A stretch of 49,299 nucleotides of DNA from Silicimonas sp. (GCA_022824525.1 JAJDZT010000038.1:1-49299); one strand, 5' to 3'; positions 1 through 8,304 are shown, counted from the stretch's first letter. The notes: generated by a model from the letters alone, not told the origin. Numbers and translations: made by a program.

Positions 1-1
1 G

Positions 2-283
2 CTCACATCGGAAAAAGGCCATGCAGGGGGCTGGAAGCTCGCGGTGCCAGCCGACAGCATTTCATTGGCGGACGTATATCTCGCCCTCGACGAACGGCTC
101 GTATCCGGAGCCAGTCAAGACGACGAGCCATCCGACTGTAGTGTCGAAACTGGCCTTCAAGAACGTGTCGCGGAAGTGCTTGCCGAAATTGAGGCAAGCC
201 TGGTGGAGCGCTTGAAGGAAACATCGATAAGGGACGTTCATCCGAAGTCATGCTCCTTCTGCAAAAGCCAGGCAACCCAATAG
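2..283 (+). CDS. Rrf2-family transcriptional regulator, C-terminal part (5' end outside window)
   Basis: The reading frame is open from the window edge to a TAG at 281. It encodes about 93 residues starting with LTSEKGHAGGWKLA, followed by ADSISLADVY. This matches the Rrf2 pattern in which a GGY/W-x-L wing is followed by an 'I(S/T)L.DVY' segment and a short C-terminal helix (ERVAEVLAEIEASLVERL). The helix-turn-helix itself lies outside the window. Cysteines are present (SDCSVE, KSCSFC), but whether they bind a cluster cannot be judged. The gene lies upstream of the zinc operon in the same direction, separated by about 260 bp that contain a repeat. Confidence 0.7.
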   Translation, partial: LTSEKGHAGGWKLAVPADSISLADVYLALDERLVSGASQDDEPSDCSVETGLQERVAEVLAEIEASLVERLKETSIRDVHPKSCSFCKSQATQ

Positions 284-346
284 GGTTGTATTCGCGTCGG
301 TTGCGAAGCGCAGGAGGCAGACCTTTAATGTCAAGAAGCCGAGCTT

Positions 347-432
347 CGGCTTTGTTCGCGAACCCGACCTTGGATGCCCACCGGAGACCCGCAAGGCCGA
401 CAGAAAGCGTCAGATGGCCGGTTTGAGCCCAA
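347..432 (+). repeat. interspersed intergenic repeat, copy 1
   Basis: This stretch reads CGGCTTTGTTCGCG..CCGACCTTGG and ends AGCGTCAGATGGCCG.TTTGAGCCC. A clearly related copy in the same orientation lies at 4593-4680. The two are roughly three-quarters identical by eye over about 87 bp with little or no gap. Both are intergenic, one on each side of the zur/zrg operon. An ORF can be drawn through the antisense strand of each copy, but I regard those as non-coding. Confidence 0.65.
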
Positions 433-498
433 CTATGCTGATGCTGCGCCTGCGCACGAATGGCAGTTTGCGACAACGCGTCCTCAGTCCTTGAGGCA

Positions 499-518
499 TG
501 TTACTTTATAAAATATCA
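499..518 (+). promoter_or_regulatory. putative Zur-type operator
   Basis: TGTTACTTTATAAAATATCA is an imperfect palindrome with 8 of 10 base pairs matched. It is AT-rich within GC-rich DNA and ends 24 bp before the ATG of the Fur/Zur-like gene. Alphaproteobacterial Zur sites are AT-rich palindromes of the TGTTATAnTATAACA type. The site and the zinc operon behind it suggest autoregulation by zinc. The match to the consensus is approximate. Confidence 0.5.
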
Positions 519-542
519 AATCCAAAAGCTGAGGAAGAGGAA

Positions 543-929
543 ATGCGCAAAGAGGCCGCAATCCGGCAATCTGACATTCTTGACGTGCTCTCGTCCTCCG
601 AGGCTCCCATGACGGCCTACCAAATCCTTGCGGAGCTACAGAAAGATGAGCCGGACATCGCGCCGCCAACGATCTATCGCGCGCTTACGGCCCTAACGTA
701 TCAAGGGCGAGCTCACAAACTGGAGACTCTCAAAGCCTTTGTGCCCTGTCGGTGCGAACACGACAATAGCGTGCCGTTACTGACCATTTGCGACGGCTGT
801 GGGAGTGTCGAAGAGCACGACGGCGGGCCTCTTTTGCCGAAGCTGGACGCCTTGATTGCCTCAAGCGAATTCATACCCGACGGCTACACGATCGAATTGC
901 ACGGTCAGTGCCGGGTTTGCGCTCAATGA
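543..929 (+). CDS. zur: Fur-family regulator, probable zinc uptake regulator Zur
   Basis: This 128-residue protein has the Fur layout: an N-terminal winged helix (SDILDVLSSSEAPMTAYQILAEL, then PPTIYRALTAL) and a C-terminal dimerisation domain with two CxxC pairs, CDGC near residue 83 and CRVC at the very end. It should repress zinc uptake genes when zinc-loaded. A frame extends up to an ATG at 498, but that ATG overlaps the palindromic operator. The ATG at 543 follows an AGGAAGAGG ribosome site, so I choose 543. The His-rich zinc-binding protein gene begins 30 bp downstream, so this is most likely the first gene of the operon. Fur or another Fur-family member is possible, but the neighbours favour Zur. 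Confidence 0.8.
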   Translation: MRKEAAIRQSDILDVLSSSEAPMTAYQILAELQKDEPDIAPPTIYRALTALTYQGRAHKLETLKAFVPCRCEHDNSVPLLTICDGCGSVEEHDGGPLLPKLDALIASSEFIPDGYTIELHGQCRVCAQ

Positions 930-959
930 TCAATAATTGCTCAATTTGAAAGGTTTGCC

Positions 960-1604
960 ATGAAAAACTACGTCCCAGCCATTCTCGTATTGATGGCCAA
1001 TCCGGCGTTTTCCGAAGACACCCGCCAGCTGGATGCTCATGAGCATGGCGTTGGCGAGTTGAACATTGCGATCGATGGCGATGCCGTTGCCATGGAGTTC
1101 CACGCTCCTGGCGCCGACATCGTGGGGTTTGAGCATCAAGCCACAAGCGCTGAAGACAGGGCAGCCATTGATGAAGCTGTTGCGATCCTTGCCAAACCCC
1201 TGGATCTTTTCGTCCTCCCGGCGGCAGCCGAGTGTAGTGTCGTCCAAGCAAGCACTGCGTTGGCAAGTGAAGACGGGCATGACGATCATGAGCATGGGCA
1301 CGAAGAGCACGCCGAGGCTGAAGAGCACGACGGCCACGACCACGAGGAACACGCCAAAGTCGACGCGCATAGCGACCATGAGCATGAAGACCATGCGGAG
1401 GCTGAAGCAAGTCACACGGAGTTTCATGCGGATTACGTCTTGGCCTGCGGAAACCCAGGCGCTTTGACTGGCATCGAGTTTGCGTATTTTGAGACCTTCA
1501 AGAATGCGCGTGAACTTGAAGTTCAAATTGTCTCGGCGTCCGGAGCACAGGCTTTCGAAGTGGAGCGTGATGATCCTTCGCTCGACTTGCGTGGCATGTT
1601 CTAA
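960..1604 (+). CDS. zrgA: ZrgA-like DUF2796 histidine-rich periplasmic zinc-binding protein
   Basis: The protein has 214 residues, with a signal peptide ending near residue 18 (NPAFS/ED). The DUF2796-typical DAHEHGVGELNIAIDG at residues 25-40 is followed by a very His/Asp/Glu-rich stretch at about 107-156, containing many HDH, HEH and HDD motifs. The family includes the periplasmic metal-binding component of the ZrgABCDE zinc system described in Vibrio. The His-rich segment is the expected zinc-collecting region. It is the second gene of the putative Zur operon, and the ABC ATPase begins 2 bp after its stop. Zinc specificity is inferred from family and context. Confidence 0.82.
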   Translation: MKNYVPAILVLMANPAFSEDTRQLDAHEHGVGELNIAIDGDAVAMEFHAPGADIVGFEHQATSAEDRAAIDEAVAILAKPLDLFVLPAAAECSVVQASTALASEDGHDDHEHGHEEHAEAEEHDGHDHEEHAKVDAHSDHEHEDHAEAEASHTEFHADYVLACGNPGALTGIEFAYFETFKNARELEVQIVSASGAQAFEVERDDPSLDLRGMF

Positions 1605-1606
1605 AC

Positions 1607-2305
1607 GTGTCTCCCAAAGACCCGATTATCAATGTCGAGGACGTCCGCTTCCGCTGGCCGGGACGGGCTTCATTCGCGTTATCCGTTCCGGGGTTTTCTG
1701 TTGCGAGAGGTGAAACCGTTCTTCTGTTGGGCGAAAGTGGCTCGGGTAAGTCCACACTGCTTTCGCTGATCTGTGGGACGATCACAGCAAATGCCGGACA
1801 GGTTTCCGTCGCTGGCAAGGACCTGTCAAAGCTCTCTGGTGGGCAACGCGACAAGTTCCGCGCTGATCACATCGGAATGATTTTTCAGCAGTTCAACCTG
1901 CTGCCGTTCGGGTCTGTGTTTGACAACATCGCATTGCCGCTTCGCTTTTCCCCGGAACGCCGCTCGCGGGTCGGCGACGTGCGCGAGGACGCGCGCACTC
2001 TCTGCTCGGCACTCGGCCTTCCGGATGTGCTGACGGAAAAGGCCTCGACCCTCTCCGTAGGACAACAGCAACGGGTTGCAGTGGCCCGTGCGCTCATCGG
2101 TCGTCCGCCGGTCATCGTAGCCGATGAGCCCACGTCAGCACTGGATGAGGCAAGCCAGTCGACTTTCCTCGATCTTCTTTTTGAACAGGTGAAAGCGCAC
2201 GACACGACATTACTCATGGTCAGTCATGACCCACGGCTCGGCGCGCGGTTTGATCGCGTGGTCTCTTTGAGGGATATTACTCAAATCGAAAGAAGGGCAG
2301 CATGA
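1607..2305 (+). CDS. ABC transporter ATP-binding protein of the zinc (Zrg-like) operon, LolD/MacB type
   Basis: This is a 232-residue nucleotide-binding subunit with Walker A GESGSGKST at residues 42-50, signature LSVGQQQR and Walker B VIVADEP followed by TSALD. The start is a GTG at 1607, two bases after the zrgA stop. It overlaps the permease gene by 4 bp (ATGA). The ATPase resembles the LolD/MacB branch, which partners FtsX-type permeases that move lipids or proteins rather than import ions. Its part in zinc handling is therefore inferred from the operon. Confidence 0.85.
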   Translation: MSPKDPIINVEDVRFRWPGRASFALSVPGFSVARGETVLLLGESGSGKSTLLSLICGTITANAGQVSVAGKDLSKLSGGQRDKFRADHIGMIFQQFNLLPFGSVFDNIALPLRFSPERRSRVGDVREDARTLCSALGLPDVLTEKASTLSVGQQQRVAVARALIGRPPVIVADEPTSALDEASQSTFLDLLFEQVKAHDTTLLMVSHDPRLGARFDRVVSLRDITQIERRAA

Positions 2306-3552
2306 TCCTGCGACTTGCAATCGGCTCGCTTCGGGCGAGAGGGTTGACAGTCGCCATGACGTTGCTCGCTATTGGCCTCTCTGTGGCGCTTTTCCTTGGC
2401 GTCGAAAAGATGCGCACAGGCGCAAAAGCGAGCTTCGCCGACACTATCTCGGGCACCGATCTCATCGTCGGCGCAAGATCCGGTTCGGTACAGTTGTTGC
2501 TCTACTCCGTGTTTCGCATCGGTAACGCCACGAACAATGTCACGTGGGCAAGCTACAAGGACATCGCAGCACAACCCGAAGTCGAATGGATCATTCCGAT
2601 ATCGCTGGGCGACAGTCATCGCCAATTCCGCGTCATGGGCACCACAGCGGAGTTCTTCGAGCGTTACAAGTATCGGCAAGGGCGAGGGTTGGAGCTTTCG
2701 GAGGGAGCGTTCTTTACCGATCTTTTTGACACGGTGATCGGCGCGGACGTTGCAGCAACGCTCGGATATTCCGTCGATGACCCGATTGTCGTGGCGCACG
2801 GGATTGCGTCCTTCACAGAGCATAAAGACCAACCGTTTCGCGTCTCTGGCATTCTCAAGAAGACCGGCACGCCTGTCGACCGGACAGTGATCGCGAGCAT
2901 GGAAGCGATCGAGGCAATCCATGTCGATTGGCAGAACGGCGCGCAAATCCCCGGCCAATCCACGCCGGTCGATGTGATCAGGCAAATGGAACTGACCCCC
3001 AAGGCGGTCACGGCGGCGTTGATAGGTGTGGAAAGTCCCCTTCAGACCTTCGCGCTTCAACGCCAGATTAACGAGTATCCCGAGGAACCCTTGCTTGCCA
3101 TATTGCCGGGCGTCGCGCTTCAGGAGCTTTGGGCCATTGTCGGTGTGGCCGAGACCGCGCTTCTCGGGGTTTCCGCTATGGTGGTCGTGACCGCACTTAT
3201 CGGGATGATGGCGACGATATTCTCCAGCCTCAACGAACGCCGCCGCGAAATGGCGATCTTCCGCGCCATGGGGGCCCGCCCTTCGACAATCGTGGGGCTT
3301 CTCGTGCTGGAAGCCGTCCTGACCGCTGCCGCCGGCGCAATTCTGGGCGTTCTGCTGCTCTATTGCGGATTGACCATTGCCCAACCGATGATCGACAACG
3401 CCTTCGGCCTATGGCTACCCATTGAAGCCCTCTCTCTTCGAGAGCTTTGGGTCTTGTTTGGCGTGGTGGTCGCTGGCGCGATTGTGAGCTTGGTGCCTGC
3501 TGTCCGCGCCTACCGTCTTTCGCTTGCCGATGGTATGATGGTGCGCACATGA
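2302..3552 (+). CDS. FtsX/MacB-type ABC transporter permease of the zinc operon
   Basis: The protein has 416 residues. It has one N-terminal membrane segment (about residues 14-34), a large extracytoplasmic domain, and three C-terminal membrane segments (around 285-310, 330-355 and 380-400). This is the FtsX/MacB topology. The motif ERRREMAIFRAMGARPSTI between the second and third helices is the typical cytoplasmic coupling segment of the family. It is coupled by ATGA to the ATPase before it and to the DUF3299 gene after it. It may extrude or deliver a lipid or protein that works with the zinc-binding proteins. Confidence 0.85.
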   Translation: MILRLAIGSLRARGLTVAMTLLAIGLSVALFLGVEKMRTGAKASFADTISGTDLIVGARSGSVQLLLYSVFRIGNATNNVTWASYKDIAAQPEVEWIIPISLGDSHRQFRVMGTTAEFFERYKYRQGRGLELSEGAFFTDLFDTVIGADVAATLGYSVDDPIVVAHGIASFTEHKDQPFRVSGILKKTGTPVDRTVIASMEAIEAIHVDWQNGAQIPGQSTPVDVIRQMELTPKAVTAALIGVESPLQTFALQRQINEYPEEPLLAILPGVALQELWAIVGVAETALLGVSAMVVVTALIGMMATIFSSLNERRREMAIFRAMGARPSTIVGLLVLEAVLTAAAGAILGVLLLYCGLTIAQPMIDNAFGLWLPIEALSLRELWVLFGVVVAGAIVSLVPAVRAYRLSLADGMMVRT

Positions 3553-4052
3553 ACATCACGCGTCGACAAATGATTGCGGGCGGGTTTGCCTGTTCGGCTT
3601 CCACCAAGCCCTCGCTTGCCGAGACACCGTTGGAGATTGGCTGGGAAGACCTGATCCCGCCCGGCGTTCCGTATTCCGAGATTATAGCCGAAGGCGAATT
3701 AGATGAACTCAACGATACCTGGAATCCGATCTTCGATGCCAATGCGACGAAACTGAACGAGGCGTTGAACGGCGCGCTTATCCGTATGCCGGGGTTCATC
3801 ATCCCCCTTGAGATAAGCAGGAAAGGTGTCACGGATTTCATTCTCGTGCCCTACGTCGGTGCTTGCATTCACGTGCCACCCCCACCGCCGAACCAGTTGG
3901 TGCTTGCGCAGACCGCCGAGCCCTGGCCCGATGACGAACTTTGGGACCCGGTTTGGGTGGTGGGCAGGATGAGCACACGGTTGCAATCTACCGCACTTGC
4001 CCAGACTGGCTACGCACTTCGGGTGACGTCGATGGAGACGTACGAGTGGTGA
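3549..4052 (+). CDS. DUF3299 secreted protein, first of two tandem paralogues
   Basis: The protein has 167 residues from the ATG at 3549, which overlaps the permease stop as ATGA. A longer frame starting inside the permease gene is unlikely. It has a short Tat/Sec-like leader (TRRQMIAGG..SLAE). The DUF3299 core is a WEDLIPPG start, then PGFIIPLE, and the conserved block GACIHVPPPPPNQ around residues 108-120, which carries a cysteine and a histidine that could bind metal. It is followed directly by a paralogue of identical length. Related DUF3299 genes accompany zinc ABC operons; the biochemical role is unknown. Confidence 0.78.
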   Translation: MNITRRQMIAGGFACSASTKPSLAETPLEIGWEDLIPPGVPYSEIIAEGELDELNDTWNPIFDANATKLNEALNGALIRMPGFIIPLEISRKGVTDFILVPYVGACIHVPPPPPNQLVLAQTAEPWPDDELWDPVWVVGRMSTRLQSTALAQTGYALRVTSMETYEW

Positions 4053-4552
4053 GTGTTTGGACGCGACGTATGACCTTGGCGATGCTGTCGAGCGCGCTGG
4101 TTTGGCCTCGGTCTCTTCGGGCAGAGAAGGTCATTGATCTTGAGTGGGACGACCTGCTTCCCGAAGGCGAAACGACCATTCCGCGTGCCCTTCGCGGTTT
4201 GATCGAACATGACGGCCCGGACTTGTCCAGCCAGCAACCGCCTTCGTCTGGCGCGCGGACCGATTGGAACGGTCGGACCGTGCGATTGCAGGGGTTCATC
4301 GTTCCCATCGACTTTGAAGGTACGGCGGTCACAGCATTTATTCTTGTGCCCTTTGTCGGGGCGTGCATCCACGTCCCGCCGCCGCCTGCCAACCAGTTGG
4401 TATTTGTGACAACCGAAGAACCCTACGACAGCAAGGGCCCATACTCTCCGGTGAACGTGACGGGCATTCTTGGCGTTTCCGCGATCTCGACGCATGTTGC
4501 GCAGATAGGCTACGCTCTTTCCGCCGAAGAGATTGAGCCTTTTCGAGGCTAG
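4049..4552 (+). CDS. DUF3299 secreted protein, second tandem paralogue
   Basis: The protein has 167 residues from a GTG at 4049 that overlaps the preceding stop (GTGA). An ATG seven codons later would cut into the leader. An N-terminal RR is followed by a hydrophobic stretch and a LRAE cleavage-like site. It shares the architecture of its neighbour: WDDLLPEG, QGFIVPID, GACIHVPPPPANQ. The two genes are evidently an old duplication, since spacing and length are kept while sequence has diverged widely. It is the last gene of the zinc operon, and a repeat follows about 40 bp later. Confidence 0.78.
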   Translation: MSVWTRRMTLAMLSSALVWPRSLRAEKVIDLEWDDLLPEGETTIPRALRGLIEHDGPDLSSQQPPSSGARTDWNGRTVRLQGFIVPIDFEGTAVTAFILVPFVGACIHVPPPPANQLVFVTTEEPYDSKGPYSPVNVTGILGVSAISTHVAQIGYALSAEEIEPFRG

Positions 4553-4949
4553 GTCTTTTGGAAGCGGACATTCGGAATGTAGATTTCAATGACGGCTTTG
4601 TCCCGCATTGCCGACCTTGGGTGCCTTCGGGCGGTCCGCCAGGCTGACCGAAACCGTCAGATGTCCGCTTTGAGCCCTACCACGACATTGGTTCAGGGCG
4701 TGGCATCGGTCTTTTGGGCGGCTAGCAGACCTTCGCTGCGGTTGAATTCTCGTTGCCGTCGGTGGTGCAAAGCTGAAATTGGATCTTTGGGATAGCCAAA
4801 ATGCGCACGTTGGTTTCGCAAAATTCTTGCACAATTGAAGCTAGAAGGACACGTCGTCGCGGGAAATCTAACAGGAGTGTTGTTTGGCGCGCCTGGATTT
4901 GCCATGTGACCGTCGTGTGGGCGGCATACGTATCTTTGCGGAGACGGAC
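4553..4949. other. intergenic region with repeat copy and no recognised gene
   Basis: These 397 bp hold repeat copy 2 at 4593-4680 and unassigned sequence up to the VWA operon. A short AGCGGACATTC segment precedes the repeat. An antisense ORF at 4586-4834 coincides with the repeat and I do not accept it as a gene. No clear promoter or terminator was recognised. Confidence 0.5.
4593..4680 (+). repeat. interspersed intergenic repeat, copy 2
   Basis: This is the same orientation and layout as the copy at 347-432: CGGCTTTGTCCCGC..CCGACCTTGG, later AACCGTCAGATGTCCG.TTTGAGCCC. The two copies bracket the zinc operon as direct repeats. Confidence 0.65.
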
Positions 4950-6551
4950 ATGAAACGCGTAGTTCTTCTTGTCGCTCTCTTTTTTGTTGTGGTCGCCGGA
5001 AGCTGGTTCTTTGCATCCGGGCCAACGACCTCGCTTCGGATCGTCTCAGGTTCAGAAAACAGAGCTCTGGAGCCAATAATCCGTCGCTGGGGCGCAGAGA
5101 ACAGCGTCGAGGTAAACTTAACCTACCTTGGGTCCGTCGACATTGCGAGAACATTGCAAGAAGGTTCTCAATCCGAGTTTGATGCCATTTGGCCCGCGAA
5201 TTCGATATGGATTGAGTTGGGAGACAGCGAAAAGGTCGTAAAGCACGAAGCGTCAATCCTCCGTTCACCCGTTGTGCTTGGGGTCAAGACCTCAATTGCG
5301 CAAAAACTAGGTTGGATTGGACGCGATGACGTCGCAATCGAAGAAATACAGAGCGCGGCAGAAGCCAATGCGTTTCGTCTCGCGATGACATCGGCAACAC
5401 AATCGAACTCTGGCGCATCTGCCTATATCGGATTTCTCTATGCGCTTTCAGGCAATCCGGACGTTCTGACAGGCGATCACCTCGCCGACGAAGAGGTGCA
5501 GGCGAAAACAAGGGACCTGCTTGGACAAATGGACCGATCTTCCGGCTCTTCTGGCTGGTTGAAGGACAGTTTTGTCGAAAACATGCAGAGCTTCGACGCC
5601 ATGATCAATTACGAAGCTCTCATCATCGAGGCCAATCAGGTGCTTGAGCAGCGCGGTCAGGAGCCGCTCTACGTTGTTTACCCGGCAAATGGCTTGTCGG
5701 TGGCGGACAGCCCGCTTGGTCTGATCGACAAAGGAGACGCGGACAAGGAGAAGGCATTTCTGGCGCTGCAAGAGCATCTTTTGTCGGACGATGTGCAGGA
5801 TCAGTTGTTGTCACTCGGTCGACGCGCCGGTTTACTGGGGCTTTCGGCAGACCGCGCGGACCCCGAGGTTTGGCGCAAGGAATGGGGCATTGACCTTGAC
5901 CGCGCCATCGCACCAGTTCCGGCGCCGTCAAGCGAAGTGATCCGCGAAGCACTGACCCTCTACCAAACCGATTTGCGCAAGCCGTCCTTGACGGTATGGG
6001 TGCTGGATATTTCCGGTTCAATGGAAGGCGAGCCGCTGGCTGAATTGAAGACGGCGATGGGACTCTTGCTGGATCCCGACGCAGCGGCAGTCAATCTTTT
6101 GCAACCGTCCCGCCGCGACGTAACTGTTATTTTGCCGTTTAACAGTGGTGCGTTGAGCCCGTTGACGATCGAGGGCGCTGACCCGAGCGCCTTGCGCGAT
6201 GCCGCGCGCCAAGTAGACCGTTTGCGTGCCGGCGGTGGGACGGACCTCTACGGCGCGGTCATTGTGGCGTTGGAAGAATTGAGCAAATTTCATCAAGACG
6301 GAACGCTTTTCGACTACCTGCCTGCTATCGTCGCGATGACCGATGGGGCGTCAGACGCCACAAACCGAAAGGCTATGCTGGACGCGCTGCAGACCAGTGG
6401 CTTCGGCCTTGATGTGCCGATCCATTCCATCGCGTTCGGAAACGCGGATACTGATCAGCTTCGAGAGCTGAGCGACGCAACAATCGGCCGCATGTTCACG
6501 GCGGGGAGTGACTTGGCCAAGGCGCTTCGGTCGGCAAAAGGGTACAACTGA
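4950..6551 (+). CDS. membrane-anchored substrate-binding domain / von Willebrand factor A fusion protein
   Basis: The protein has 533 residues from the ATG at 4950; a frame reaching back to 4884 lacks a better start. An N-terminal hydrophobic segment (residues 4-21) exports or anchors it. Residues about 30-330 form a periplasmic binding-protein-like domain (LRIVSGSENRALEP at the start). Residues about 350-525 form a VWA domain with a complete MIDAS metal site: D353-x-S355-x-S357 (DISGS), T431 in GGGTDLYG and D465 in MTDGAS. VWA domains usually bind a protein ligand through a divalent metal. It heads a three-gene operon. Such fusions often travel with TelA and XpaC proteins; here an XpaC-like gene follows but no telA is visible. 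Confidence 0.8.
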   Translation: MKRVVLLVALFFVVVAGSWFFASGPTTSLRIVSGSENRALEPIIRRWGAENSVEVNLTYLGSVDIARTLQEGSQSEFDAIWPANSIWIELGDSEKVVKHEASILRSPVVLGVKTSIAQKLGWIGRDDVAIEEIQSAAEANAFRLAMTSATQSNSGASAYIGFLYALSGNPDVLTGDHLADEEVQAKTRDLLGQMDRSSGSSGWLKDSFVENMQSFDAMINYEALIIEANQVLEQRGQEPLYVVYPANGLSVADSPLGLIDKGDADKEKAFLALQEHLLSDDVQDQLLSLGRRAGLLGLSADRADPEVWRKEWGIDLDRAIAPVPAPSSEVIREALTLYQTDLRKPSLTVWVLDISGSMEGEPLAELKTAMGLLLDPDAAAVNLLQPSRRDVTVILPFNSGALSPLTIEGADPSALRDAARQVDRLRAGGGTDLYGAVIVALEELSKFHQDGTLFDYLPAIVAMTDGASDATNRKAMLDALQTSGFGLDVPIHSIAFGNADTDQLRELSDATIGRMFTAGSDLAKALRSAKGYN

Positions 6552-7147
6552 TGCAACTCTCCGAAGGACTGCGCCAAACCCTGGCCGGCAGCGTCGCCGG
6601 AGTCGCCTTTCTGGGTTTGTTTTTCGGTGTGCAACTGGTCTGGTGGGTCTCATTCTTGGCCGCCGTGTTTGTCTTTGGCGCGGTACTATTGATCGTTGTA
6701 CGTAAACCAGATGCAGATGAGGTGGTATTAACGGGCCGCACCACAGAGGCTGATGTGCGGGAGGCTGGGAAGATCATGTCACAGGCGGCTGATCGTCTGG
6801 AAGCTGCGGCCAAGCGCTTGAGCGAGCCTAACGGTTCGACCATCTTTGCGATGTTGGAGCATGTGCGCTCGATCCGTGCCCAAGTCATGGCTGACCCCGA
6901 GGATTACCGCCGAGCGCGCCGGTTCATCACGTCTTACCTCGACAACATGGTCGATACGGTCGAGCGGTTTGCAGAGCTTTCGGAGAAGTCGCGCGGTCGA
7001 CATGAAGAGCGCTTGGCGCCGCTGTCATCAAAAATTGAGAGCTTCGTACCAGCGTTGGAAAAAATCGACACGGCGTGCCTTGAGCATGACTTTGTTGGGC
7101 TCGAAGCTCAGATCGAAGCATTGGCCGCGCAGATGAAACGAGGATGA
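6551..7147 (+). CDS. XpaC-like membrane protein (5-bromo-4-chloroindolyl phosphate hydrolysis family)
   Basis: The protein has 198 residues. Two adjacent membrane segments (about residues 14-30 and 31-48) are followed by a long, mostly helical cytoplasmic part with probable coiled coil (EAGKIMSQAADRLEAAAKRL, and repeated heptad-like charges to the end). The layout fits the XpaC family, which is linked to TelA and VWA proteins; its molecular function is not established. Its ATG shares one base with the stop of the VWA gene, so the two are translationally coupled. The assignment rests on topology and neighbourhood more than on a signature motif. Confidence 0.6.
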   Translation: MQLSEGLRQTLAGSVAGVAFLGLFFGVQLVWWVSFLAAVFVFGAVLLIVVRKPDADEVVLTGRTTEADVREAGKIMSQAADRLEAAAKRLSEPNGSTIFAMLEHVRSIRAQVMADPEDYRRARRFITSYLDNMVDTVERFAELSEKSRGRHEERLAPLSSKIESFVPALEKIDTACLEHDFVGLEAQIEALAAQMKRG

Positions 7148-7151
7148 GGTT

Positions 7152-8240
7152 ATGAACCGAACGTTGATTGGTGCTCTAATTCTGGGTGCCGTGGCTGGCG
7201 GCGCCGCGCTTTACGCAAATCTGGATCTCACCGGGTTGACACGCTCGTTGGATCGCAAGGAGCCGATTTCACTTTCGATTTATTACGGGGGCGAGAAATC
7301 TGCGCTTCTGAGCAACCCCGATGTGCAGGAAATTATTGAGAACCGGCACAAGATCACGCTGAACGCCACCAAGGCAGGGTCTATCGAAATGGTCACGACG
7401 TTGCCCTCCTCTGGGCGAGATTGTCTTTGGCCGTCGAACATGGTGGCGGTTGAGCTGGCGCGTGACAGTGGGCGGACCGTATTGTCGGACGAGACCATCT
7501 TCAACTCGCCGATTGTCTTTTACGCCTGGGCTGAAGTGGCGGACGCTTTGGTCAGCAAAGGTTTCATTGCCAAGAGAAACGATGGCTTTTTGACTGCGGA
7601 CGTGAACGGGATTGGCGACCTGATCGCAAGCGGCGCGCGCTGGCAGGATGATCTCGGATTGAACGTTTATGGCCCGTTCAAGATCTTCTCCACTGATCCG
7701 TCAAAATCCAACTCTGGCAATATCTGGTCGGGCTTGCTTGCGACGACCCTGAACGATGGAACTCCGCCGAACGAGGCGGACCTGCCGGCCCTTCTGCCGA
7801 GGCTTAAACAATACTTCGACGCCATGGGCCACATGGAGGCAAGCTCGGGTGATATCTTCGCAAACTTTTTGAAACAAGGGATGGGCGCGCGACCAATCAT
7901 TGTTGGTTATGAAAACCAGATGGTAGAATTTCTCGCCGAGAATGCGCGCCTTGCGGATGATATTGCGGCCCGTGTTCGGGTTATTTATCCCGAGCCGACA
8001 ATCTTTGCCTCGCACCCTCTCATCTCACTGACCAGCGATTGCAGTCGTTTGGCCGAAGCCTTGACCGATCCTGAGCTCCAGCAAATTGCGTGGTCAGCCC
8101 ACGGATTTCGCACCGGTCTGATTGGCGTTGAGAATGATCCGGCGGCAATAGGTGTCGCAACCTTGCCAGATACAGTGAACCTCGTCGTGCCTATGCCGTC
8201 TGCCGATGTGATGGAGCGCATTATCGAAACGGTGCGGTGA
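7152..8240 (+). CDS. membrane-anchored substrate-binding-like protein
   Basis: The protein has 362 residues. An N-terminal hydrophobic helix (about 4-24) with no cleavage-like site suggests an anchor. The rest resembles an extracellular binding-protein fold (ISLSIYYGGEKSALLSNPDV.., SKSNSGNIWSG) and is distantly like the binding domain of the first gene in this operon, but lacks a VWA domain. It begins 4 bp after the XpaC-like gene behind an ATGAGG ribosome site. No permease or ATPase is encoded nearby, so transport is unlikely; a sensing or assembly role at the membrane is a guess. Confidence 0.65.
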   Translation: MNRTLIGALILGAVAGGAALYANLDLTGLTRSLDRKEPISLSIYYGGEKSALLSNPDVQEIIENRHKITLNATKAGSIEMVTTLPSSGRDCLWPSNMVAVELARDSGRTVLSDETIFNSPIVFYAWAEVADALVSKGFIAKRNDGFLTADVNGIGDLIASGARWQDDLGLNVYGPFKIFSTDPSKSNSGNIWSGLLATTLNDGTPPNEADLPALLPRLKQYFDAMGHMEASSGDIFANFLKQGMGARPIIVGYENQMVEFLAENARLADDIAARVRVIYPEPTIFASHPLISLTSDCSRLAEALTDPELQQIAWSAHGFRTGLIGVENDPAAIGVATLPDTVNLVVPMPSADVMERIIETVR

Positions 8241-8264
8241 ACTAACGCGTGTGAAGAACGAAAC

Positions 8265-8295
8265 AGGCCAGCATCTGAGCGACAGACGCTGGCCT
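8265..8295. terminator. bidirectional terminator hairpin between convergent genes
   Basis: AGGCCAGC and GCTGGCCT form a perfect 8-bp stem around a 15-base loop. It lies in the 64-bp gap between the convergent binding-protein-like gene and the phytase-like gene, where a shared terminator is expected. Confidence 0.6.
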
Positions 8296-8304
8296 TCAGA
8301 GTAC

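Noticed and set aside
3-476. 157-residue ORF on the reverse strand over the Rrf2 fragment and repeat
   Set aside because: It runs antisense to a recognisable Rrf2 tail and through an interspersed repeat; no family resemblance.
2281-3384. long antisense ORF opposite the FtsX-like permease
   Set aside because: It is the GC-rich shadow of a clearly recognisable permease gene; its translation is compositionally odd.
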